Below, in pieces: positions 1 to 5,369 of a stretch of DNA of 34,377 nucleotides. A model generated the notes under the pieces. The model made no database searches and was not told where the DNA came from. It saw only the letters and a list, made by a program, of their open reading frames with translations. The stretch's first letter is position 1. Every line of letters starts with the position of its first letter. Source of the stretch: an uncultured Pelagibacteraceae bacterium (GTDB lineage: Bacteria; Pseudomonadota; Alphaproteobacteria; Pelagibacterales; Pelagibacteraceae); the NCBI GenBank assembly GCA_902519445.1, contig CABYJR010000005.1, forward strand, positions 1-34,377, in the 5' to 3' direction. A program made the translations under genes and the position numbers.

Positions 1-2
1 TT

Positions 3-842
3 TTAGATAAAAATTATTCTCCAAAAAATTACATTACAGAAAGATTGGAATGTAAATCTCATGATGGAAGATTAATACCTTTAACCATAACTCGACATAA
101 AGATACCAAAATTGATGGAACCGCTAATGTTTTGTTATACGGATATGGGAGTTATGGCAATAGCCTAGGATTTGGCTTTTCAAATACCAGACTAACTTTA
201 CTTAATAGAAATATTATTTGGTGTGACGCATCAATCAGAGGTGGGCGTGAGCGTGGAGAAATCTGGCACGAGGAAGGCAAAATGTTAAATAAAAAAAATA
301 CCTTTGAAGATTATATATCTGCAGCAAAATTTTTGATTGAAAAAAAATATACCTACAAGGGCGGAATAGTAGGTTACGGCGGAAGTGCGGGGGGATTGCT
401 TTTGGGAGGAGTGGTAAATAAATCTCCAGAATTATTTTTAGGAATGGTTATTCAAGTAGGATTTTTGGATTCACTTACCACTAATCTAGATCACTCTTTA
501 CCACTTACATTAGGAGAATTAACTGAGTTTGGTGATGGAAAAAATAATAAAAAACATTTTGAATATATTAAATCCTATTCTCCTTATCATAATATTAAAA
601 AAATGGATTATCCAAATTTACTATTAGTGACCAACTTGAAAGATGTGAGAGTTATTTTTGATGAACCAACTAAGTTTACGGCTAAGCTTAGACTGCATAA
701 GACTGATAAAAATTTATTACTTTTAAAATGTGAACTAAAAGATGCAGGTCACGGTGGAAAATCTGGAAGAGATTCTGCTATTGAAGAAATAGCTTTCGAT
801 TATAGTTTTATTTTAAAAATCACAAATAAATTAAACACCTAA
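3..842 (+). CDS. ptrB: Oligopeptidase B-like serine peptidase (S9A), C-terminal part; 5' end outside window
   Basis: The frame is open to the left edge (it reads LDKNYSPKNYITERL before the listed TTG), so the annotated start at 45 is not the real one and this is the catalytic C-terminal part of a longer gene. All three catalytic elements of the prolyl oligopeptidase family are visible: the nucleophile motif GGSAGG, the Asp in NLKDVRV, and the His in DAGHGG. The stretches SHDGRLIPL, LPLTLGEL and YIKSYSPYHN match oligopeptidase B rather than prolyl endopeptidase. The family cleaves short peptides after basic residues, usually in the cytoplasm. The missing N-terminal beta-propeller should lie upstream. 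The stop codon is directly followed by the heat-shock promoter of the next gene. Confidence 0.9.
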   Translation, partial: LDKNYSPKNYITERLECKSHDGRLIPLTITRHKDTKIDGTANVLLYGYGSYGNSLGFGFSNTRLTLLNRNIIWCDASIRGGRERGEIWHEEGKMLNKKNTFEDYISAAKFLIEKKYTYKGGIVGYGGSAGGLLLGGVVNKSPELFLGMVIQVGFLDSLTTNLDHSLPLTLGELTEFGDGKNNKKHFEYIKSYSPYHNIKKMDYPNLLLVTNLKDVRVIFDEPTKFTAKLRLHKTDKNLLLLKCELKDAGHGGKSGRDSAIEEIAFDYSFILKITNKLNT

Positions 843-843
843 T

Positions 844-871
844 CTTGAAATTTTTAAAAAAGCACCCATAT
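844..871 (+). promoter_or_regulatory. Sigma-32 (RpoH) type heat-shock promoter for the hsp20 gene
   Basis: CTTGAAA at 844-850 is an exact match to the sigma-32 -35 element. After a 13-base spacer, ACCCATAT at 864-871 matches 7 of 8 positions of the -10 consensus CCCCATNT. Transcription would start near 878, giving a leader of about 58 bases before the hsp20 ATG. It begins two bases after the stop codon of the upstream peptidase gene. The downstream gene is a classic RpoH target, so motif and context agree. Confidence 0.8.
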
Positions 872-877
872 AAACTT

Positions 878-935
878 TTGTAAGTTGCCATTGTGGGACT
901 TATATAAATTAACCTTGCTAACAATGGAGGTAAAT
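878..935 (+). promoter_or_regulatory. Candidate ROSE-like RNA thermometer in the hsp20 leader
   Basis: Two short hairpins can be drawn by eye. Hairpin 1 pairs 882-890 with 894-901 (AAGUU, G bulge, CCA / UGGGACUU). Hairpin 2 pairs 912-918 with 926-931 (ACCUU, G bulge, C / GGAGGU) and buries the whole Shine-Dalgarno GGAGG. The UUGCU at 915-919 facing the ribosome-binding site, with an unpaired G, is the signature of ROSE elements found upstream of small heat-shock genes in alpha- and gammaproteobacteria. The fold is hand-drawn and energies were not computed. Confidence 0.55.
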
Positions 936-1376
936 ATGACAAGTAAGGATTTATCAATCTTTAATTCTCTTAAACCTTTTAGCATTGGGTTCGACAGTAT
1001 GTTCGATCAGTTTGAATCAATGTTAGGTAATGGCGGAATGGTACAAAGTAACTATCCCCCTTACAACATCAGAAAGGCCGGTAAAGACAAGTATGCTATC
1101 GAAGTAGCGGTTGCTGGTTTTAATAAAGATGATGTTGAAGTTGAGTTTGAAGATAATTTTTTAACAGTTAGAACTAAAAAAATTGATAAAACTGTTGAAA
1201 AAGATGGTGATGAGATAATTCATAAAGGAATATCTCAAAGATCGTTTTCTAGATCATTTACTATTGCAGATGATGTAAAGGTAAATGGCGCTCAGTTAAA
1301 AGATGGTCTTTTGACAGTAACTTGTGAAAAAATCATACCAGAACAAAAGAAAAAAAAACTAATTCCAATTAGATAA
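936..1376 (+). CDS. ibpA: IbpA-like small heat-shock protein (Hsp20)
   Basis: An ATP-independent holdase that binds unfolding proteins in the cytoplasm. The N-terminal stretch FSIGFDSMFDQFE and the motif YPPYNI opening the alpha-crystallin domain are typical of IbpA-type proteins. AVAGFNKDDVEVEF, the beta-strand core, and a C-terminal I-x-I anchor (LIPIR) are all present. The track start at 885 (TTG) is rejected: the ATG at 936 has an ideal GGAGG five bases upstream and gives 146 residues, normal for the family. The gene is preceded by a sigma-32 promoter and a thermometer-like leader and followed by an intrinsic terminator, so it is probably a single-gene transcript induced by heat at both transcription and translation. 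Confidence 0.93.
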   Translation: MTSKDLSIFNSLKPFSIGFDSMFDQFESMLGNGGMVQSNYPPYNIRKAGKDKYAIEVAVAGFNKDDVEVEFEDNFLTVRTKKIDKTVEKDGDEIIHKGISQRSFSRSFTIADDVKVNGAQLKDGLLTVTCEKIIPEQKKKKLIPIR

Positions 1377-1388
1377 ATTGGAACCTTG

Positions 1389-1420
1389 CTTGCGGGAACT
1401 AAGGTTTCCGCAAGTATTTT
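1389..1420 (+). terminator. Rho-independent terminator of the hsp20 gene
   Basis: An 11-bp stem (CTTGCGGGAAC with GTTTCCGCAAG, one G-U pair) closes on the tetraloop TAAG and is followed by TATTTT. It lies 13 bases after the hsp20 stop and abuts the stop codon of the convergent lipoprotein gene, so it may also help end that transcript, although the T-tract on the minus side is poor. Confidence 0.85.
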
Positions 1421-1715
1421 AAAAACATCCCCTGCTTGATACCCCTATAACCATTTTGCTTTGATCAATTTCAAATTTTCTTTCGCAAGTAATTCCATAT
1501 TTTTTCTTGTTATAGATAAAAAATTTTGAGCCTTTATCGTCATACTTAACTTCGTCAGGTTCACCCATTACTATTTTCAATTCTGATTCGGGTTGTTGAA
1601 TAAATTTGCTTATTTCCTTAACTTCTTTCTTTCCTATTTTGTCCGTTTTATTTTCAATAGTTTGACAACCTGAAAGTAAAAAAAAAGATAGTAATATTGC
1701 AAAAAATAATTTCAT
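1419..1715 (-). CDS. Small lipoprotein, BamE/SmpA-like domain
   Basis: A 98-residue protein with a lipoprotein signal peptide: a short basic start, a hydrophobic core and the lipobox LSGC with Cys17 as the lipidated residue. The rest resembles the BamE-like fold: an MGEPDEVKYDDKG turn, then a Y-x-K strand and a Cys-containing hairpin (TCERKFEIDQ, SSRGCF). The two downstream cysteines could form a disulfide in the periplasm. True BamE acts in the outer-membrane Bam complex. This one is shorter and stands alone, so I call the fold and location, not the function. It converges on the hsp20 gene. Confidence 0.6.
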   Translation of the reverse strand: MKLFFAILLSFFLLSGCQTIENKTDKIGKKEVKEISKFIQQPESELKIVMGEPDEVKYDDKGSKFFIYNKKKYGITCERKFEIDQSKMVIGVSSRGCF

Positions 1716-1763
1716 AAGTACAACTTAACATAGAATATCATAAATCTTATAAACAAAAATAGC

Positions 1764-1791
1764 CTGAAAGTTGTATTTTATTTTTTATTAT
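1764..1791 (+). promoter_or_regulatory. Possible sigma-70 promoter of the purine permease gene
   Basis: CTGAAA (1764-1769, 4 of 6 to TTGACA) and TATTAT (1786-1791, 5 of 6 to TATAAT) are separated by 16 bases. The predicted transcript starts near 1798 and includes the inverted repeats at 1805-1835. In AT-rich DNA such matches are common, so support is modest. Confidence 0.35.
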
Positions 1792-1804
1792 CGTTGTGAC
1801 TTCT

Positions 1805-1835
1805 TTAATAAGGTTTATTAAGATCGACTTATTAA
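1805..1835 (+). promoter_or_regulatory. Overlapping inverted repeats in the permease leader (possible operator or switch)
   Basis: TTAATAA at 1805-1811 can pair either with TTATTAA at 1815-1821 (3-base loop) or, extended to TTAATAAG, with CTTATTAA at 1828-1835 (15-base loop). The two hairpins exclude each other and lie just before the Shine-Dalgarno GGAGGA of the permease. The stems are almost all A-T, so this may be an operator-like palindrome, a leader switch or chance. Confidence 0.3.
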
Positions 1836-1858
1836 TAATTTTATGGAGGAAAATATTT

Positions 1859-3145
1859 ATGATGGATAAATATTTCGACTATAGAAAACACAAAACCGAT
1901 TTTAAAACAGAAGTAATAGCCGGAGTTTCAACTTTCTTAACAATGGCTTACATTTTGTTTTTAAATCCTGTCATACTTGCAGATGGTGGTTTTGACTTTG
2001 GCGGTGTTTTCACAGCTACAGTTTTGGCGACAGCCATTGCTTGTTTCATAGCTGCATTTTACGCTAAGACATGGCCAGTAGGCTTGGCACCAGGAATGGG
2101 TATCAATGCTTTTATAGCTTATGGAGTTTGTTTGGGTATGAACTATACCCCAGCGGAAGCTCTTGGAGCTGTATTTGTCGCTGGTGTGGTCTTCTTAATA
2201 ATTTCACTAACTCCAGTAAGAGCTTGGCTAATCAACTCAATTCCAAAAAGTTTAAAACTTGGAATTGGTGCTGGAATAGGTTTGTTCTTAGCAATCATTG
2301 GTTTTGAAATTATGGGATTGACTGGTGACCATCCAGTTACACTTGTAACTCTTGGTGATCTTAGCAACCCATTACTTCTTTTAGGTGCTGGTGCATTTAT
2401 ATCAATGATCGTAATGGAAAAATATAAGATCAAAGGAAACATCATCATTGGAATCATTGCCTTTAGTATTATTGCTTGGGTATTTGGTTTAGCAAAATTT
2501 AATGGTGTTGCTTCTGCTCCACCTCCAATGACGCACTTGTTTGCATTTGATTTGGGTGCTGCACTTTCGGCTTCAATGGTAACAGTAGTCTTTACTCTGT
2601 TCTTCATTGACTTTTTTGATACTGCAGGAACTTTAACTAGCGTTGCAAATGTATCAGGGAAAATTGGAAAAGACGGAAAAATCCAAGATATCGACAAAGC
2701 TATGCTTTCAGACAGCGTATCAACTGTTGCGGGTTCGTTATTAGGAACAAGTACAGTTACTACATATGTAGAATCAGCTGCTGGAGTAAAAGCTGGCGGA
2801 AGAACGGGAATGACTTCTCTTGTAATAGGACTTTTATTCTTGGCTTGTATATTCTTAGCGCCGTTAGCAACAAGTCTTCCAAAAGAAATCGATGGAGCTG
2901 CATTAATTTATATTGCAACTCTTTTCGTTCGTAACATTGTAGATATTGAATGGGATGATATTGCTGAAGCAGGACCTGCTGTTCTGGCTATGATAGCAAT
3001 GCCATTCACTTATTCAATTTCTCATGGAATAGCTTTGGCATTTATTTCTTATGCAGCAATTAAAATCTGTACAGGAAAAACAAATGTTAGCCCCGCGATT
3101 TGGGTAATAGCAGCAGCGAGCGTAATAAGCTTCGTTGTAGCTTAA
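1859..3145 (+). CDS. AzgA-type (NCS2) guanine/hypoxanthine/adenine permease
   Basis: An inner-membrane purine base:proton symporter of the AzgA/PbuG/GhxP branch. Visible hallmarks are FKTEVIAGVSTFLTMAYI near the start, GLAPGMGINAF, the substrate/proton motif FDTAGTL, and TVTTYVESAAGVKAGGRTG. About 12-14 hydrophobic segments span the protein, and the length (428 residues) is normal. The GTG at 1796 in the track is rejected in favour of ATG 1859, which has GGAGGA eight bases upstream and starts with the family-typical MMDKYFDYRKH. Exact substrate cannot be read from sequence. The nearby purine phosphoribosyltransferase and guanine-to-allantoin genes favour guanine, hypoxanthine or xanthine uptake. 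Confidence 0.92.
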   Translation: MMDKYFDYRKHKTDFKTEVIAGVSTFLTMAYILFLNPVILADGGFDFGGVFTATVLATAIACFIAAFYAKTWPVGLAPGMGINAFIAYGVCLGMNYTPAEALGAVFVAGVVFLIISLTPVRAWLINSIPKSLKLGIGAGIGLFLAIIGFEIMGLTGDHPVTLVTLGDLSNPLLLLGAGAFISMIVMEKYKIKGNIIIGIIAFSIIAWVFGLAKFNGVASAPPPMTHLFAFDLGAALSASMVTVVFTLFFIDFFDTAGTLTSVANVSGKIGKDGKIQDIDKAMLSDSVSTVAGSLLGTSTVTTYVESAAGVKAGGRTGMTSLVIGLLFLACIFLAPLATSLPKEIDGAALIYIATLFVRNIVDIEWDDIAEAGPAVLAMIAMPFTYSISHGIALAFISYAAIKICTGKTNVSPAIWVIAAASVISFVVA

Positions 3146-3168
3146 CTAAAAAAATTAATTTTTTATAG

Positions 3169-3200
3169 AAAGGGGCCGGATTTATTCTGGCCCTTTTTTA
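3169..3200 (+). terminator. Strong intrinsic terminator, probably bidirectional
   Basis: A stem of about 12 bp (AAAGGGGCCGGA with TTCTGGCCCTTT, two G-U pairs) with loop TTTAT ends in a T-run at 3194-3199. It lies 24 bases after the permease stop and runs into the stop codon of the convergent phosphoribosyltransferase gene. On the minus strand the same stem is followed by a T-rich stretch, so it can serve both genes. Confidence 0.88.
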
Positions 3201-3722
3201 TTTAGAGTGTTTCTTTTTTATATCTTCAATTCTTATTTCTTCGTAATGTTCAAAAGGTTGTACAATCCAAGGATTATCTGGCAATTTAACAGCACAATAA
3301 TCTGGTTCAAATGTTGATTTCTTTTTTTTCCATAAAGTGGCTGTCTTTATATCTTCAATTTTACCTTTAATTGTTTCATAATTCTTTAGCCAATCAACAC
3401 TTTTATTAAGAGTAATCCCAGTATCAGAAAGATCGTCACACAAAAGTATTTTGCCACCCATATTTTTTGCAATCGAACTCATTTCGCGAGAAAAGACTAT
3501 ATCTCCTTGTTCGTCTTCAACACCTTTGCCGCTATATGATTCTACCGCAAGGTAAGCACACTTTAGTTTAAAAACTCTGCTTAATAAATCTATCATAGGA
3601 GCACCTCCTCTCATTATACCAACTAGCAAGGTAGGTTTATAACCGCTATCGTGAACCATGATAGCTAACTTTTCTACAGTTTTGTTATATTCGTCCCAGG
3701 AAACAATTAATTTTTCTGACAT
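3198..3722 (-). CDS. Purine-type phosphoribosyltransferase (type I PRTase)
   Basis: 174 residues with the type I PRTase fold. The PRPP-binding loop is ILLCDDLSDTGITL at residues 92-105, and an early VGIMRGGAPM (about 34-43) forms the pyrophosphate loop. The C-terminal DYCAVKLPDNPWIVQPFE resembles the hood of Gpt/xanthine-type and COG2236 enzymes, which convert a free purine base plus PRPP to a nucleotide. Xanthine, guanine and hypoxanthine are all possible bases. It faces the purine permease across a shared terminator and lies 340 bases from the purine-catabolic run, which suggests salvage of imported bases before degradation. Confidence 0.8.
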   Translation of the reverse strand: MSEKLIVSWDEYNKTVEKLAIMVHDSGYKPTLLVGIMRGGAPMIDLLSRVFKLKCAYLAVESYSGKGVEDEQGDIVFSREMSSIAKNMGGKILLCDDLSDTGITLNKSVDWLKNYETIKGKIEDIKTATLWKKKKSTFEPDYCAVKLPDNPWIVQPFEHYEEIRIEDIKKKHSK

Positions 3723-3774
3723 ATTAATTCTGCTATCATAGTTAAAAAAAACTTAATTAAAAAGGAGAAAATTC

Positions 3775-4065
3775 ATGTCAAAAGGAATTTGGATAGCTGT
3801 ATATGAAAAAATAGAAAATATGGAAACTTTGAAAAAATATGCCACTAAAGCAACGGAAGCTATTGGTAAATATTCAGGTAAATTTCTAGTAAGAGGAGGA
3901 AAAAATATAACTCTTGAGGGAAATCAATCACCAAGAACAGTAATAGTTGAATTTCCATCTTTTGCAGATGCCGAAAAATGTTACAATTCTGACGAGTACC
4001 AAGAAGCTCATAATATATTAAAAGGCTCTGTAAAAAGAAATTTACAGATTATAGAAGGAGTTTAA
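3775..4065 (+). CDS. DUF1330 family protein
   Basis: 96 residues matching the DUF1330 pattern, a dimeric ferredoxin-like alpha/beta fold: GIWIAVYEKIEN as strand one, a central GKFLVRGGKNITLEG, then TVIVEFPSFADAEKCYNSDEY, typical of the family. The biochemical role is not known for most members. A strong Shine-Dalgarno AAGGAGA lies six bases before the ATG. The gene is divergent from the phosphoribosyltransferase (52-base gap) and its stop interlocks with that of puuD, so its position suggests, without proving, a link to purine use. Confidence 0.85.
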   Translation: MSKGIWIAVYEKIENMETLKKYATKATEAIGKYSGKFLVRGGKNITLEGNQSPRTVIVEFPSFADAEKCYNSDEYQEAHNILKGSVKRNLQIIEGV

Positions 4066-4904
4066 CTAGATTCTTTTTTATTTTTCCAGTTAACATAATA
4101 TTGAATTGTTCCAAAAATTATTGCCAATACAAAAAGAATTATCCAATTGTATTTACTATTCGAAATGAAGGATGCGTGTCCACTTAACATTATAAACAAA
4201 ACTAATAATGTAATAATATTGTTGTGAACTGATCTCACCTTTGCTCGAACTGAAAGATTTAAATCAATTTTTTCTTTTTTAGAAGCGGCTAACGCTATTT
4301 TTCTACCGTTTGGTGCTATTACAAAGAATACATTCATGGTCATTATACTTCCTAAAATAATACCTGATTGTAAAAAAGCAAATCGTTGGCCGTAGATTTT
4401 AGTTAAACCAAGTGAAATAGCTGTTCCAATAATTAAAAGTACAGCTGGAAAAATAATTTTGGAGTTTATTAATTTAGACTTACAAATAAAATCGTAAAGT
4501 AACCACGACCCTATTATAGATAATATTGAAATTGCTATAGCGATTGAAGGAGAAATATTTTCATTTACTCTTTTATCAACCATTAAAATATCTGCATTTA
4601 CAAAATAAATTAATATCAATAACGCTATACCTGATAAAAAAGTCAAATAGGAAGTGTACTTCCAAAGAATTACATTCTTTGGAACTTCCTGCGGTGCACC
4701 ATAATATCTGGTTAATTTATAATAATAACCGCTGTGTTGTAAAATTCCTTCAGCTTCAGCATCTTCTGCTTTTGAACTTTTTGGTAATTTGTTATCTAAA
4801 TAATTAAAAGTAAAAGATGTACCCACCCATAGTATGGCAAAAAAAACATGTCCCCATCTAAGTAAAGCTTGAGTCCATTTGGTAATATCAGGTAGGAATT
4901 CCAT
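4062..4904 (-). CDS. puuD: PuuD-type membrane urate oxidase/hydroxylase, membrane domain only
   Basis: 280 residues with about 7-8 membrane helices matching the Urate_ox_N (DUF989) domain: LRWGHVFFAILWVGTSFTFNYLD at the start, ILQHSGYYY, VILWKYTSYLTFLSGI, and a late HNNIITLLVLFIMLSGH. Conserved histidines in these helices are likely heme or quinone ligands. The reaction is oxidation of urate to 5-hydroxyisourate. Characterised PuuD carries a C-terminal cytochrome c domain. Here the protein ends just after the last helix (YYVNWKNKKESS) with no CxxCH, so electrons must go to a separate carrier. It is the last gene of uraH-xdhA-xdhB-guaD-puuD, and its ATG directly follows the guaD stop. Confidence 0.85.
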   Translation of the reverse strand: MEFLPDITKWTQALLRWGHVFFAILWVGTSFTFNYLDNKLPKSSKAEDAEAEGILQHSGYYYKLTRYYGAPQEVPKNVILWKYTSYLTFLSGIALLILIYFVNADILMVDKRVNENISPSIAIAISILSIIGSWLLYDFICKSKLINSKIIFPAVLLIIGTAISLGLTKIYGQRFAFLQSGIILGSIMTMNVFFVIAPNGRKIALAASKKEKIDLNLSVRAKVRSVHNNIITLLVLFIMLSGHASFISNSKYNWIILFVLAIIFGTIQYYVNWKNKKESS

Positions 4905-5369
4905 TTAATATTTAACCTTATCTGTTTTTTTATCCCACATTTCAAAAGCTTTTAAAGCTTCATTTCTCATCATTTGAATCATAGGAATTTTTCTTTTATC
5001 AATGTTTTTTTGTAATTCTGTATAAATTAATGAATCATCAAAATCAATTTTTCGAGCATCTTCTCTGGTGTTCGCATAATATATTTTATCAATCCTTGCC
5101 CAGTAAATTGCAGATAAACACATGGGACACGGTTCACATGTTGAATATAATTCGCAACCGTTAAGACTAAAATTATTTAATTTTTTACATGCCTCACGAA
5201 TAGCAACTATTTCGCCATGTGCAGTAGGATCGTTATTTGATGTAACTTTATTTGAACCTTCTGCTATAATTTTATCACCTTTAACAATAACACTTCCAAA
5301 AGGCCCTCCGCCATTATTTACACTTTTAATTGAAAGCTCTATGGCTTTTTTCATAAATTCATTTTTCAT
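4905..5369 (-). CDS. guaD: Guanine deaminase, CDA-fold (GuaD type)
   Basis: 154 residues of the cytidine-deaminase-like zinc hydrolase fold. Zinc ligands are His51 in the HxE motif (TAHGEI, with catalytic Glu53) and Cys81/Cys84 in EPCPMC. NNDPTAHGE, CEPCPMCLSAIYWARI and DDSLIYTE are characteristic of Bacillus GuaD-type guanine deaminases rather than tRNA adenosine deaminase TadA, which lacks the extended C-terminal tail. It converts guanine to xanthine and ammonia, supplying substrate for the XdhAB encoded just upstream. The start overlaps the xdhB stop as ATGA, indicating translational coupling. Confidence 0.9.
   Translation of the reverse strand: MKNEFMKKAIELSIKSVNNGGGPFGSVIVKGDKIIAEGSNKVTSNNDPTAHGEIVAIREACKKLNNFSLNGCELYSTCEPCPMCLSAIYWARIDKIYYANTREDARKIDFDDSLIYTELQKNIDKRKIPMIQMMRNEALKAFEMWDKKTDKVKY

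Noticed and set aside
885-935. Upstream start (TTG 885) for the hsp20 gene, adding MPLWDLYKLTLLTMEVN
   Set aside because: ATG 936 has a textbook GGAGG and matches family length. The extension would translate the thermometer-like leader.
1796-1858. GTG 1796 start for the purine permease
   Set aside because: The ATG at 1859 has GGAGGA at good distance and begins with the family-typical N-terminus.
1716-1858. Classical purine riboswitch before the permease gene
   Set aside because: I could not find the conserved loop-loop and three-way junction bases. The leader is almost entirely A and T with only simple inverted repeats.
2143-2697. 184-residue minus-strand ORF inside the permease gene
   Set aside because: It is a shadow of the NCS2 permease: low-complexity proline/isoleucine composition, no ribosome-binding site, and it lies wholly inside a strongly supported gene.
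4905-5369. tRNA adenosine deaminase TadA instead of guanine deaminase
   Set aside because: The NNDPTAHGE and CEPCPMCLSAIYWARI pattern, the DDSLIY segment and purine-operon position fit GuaD.
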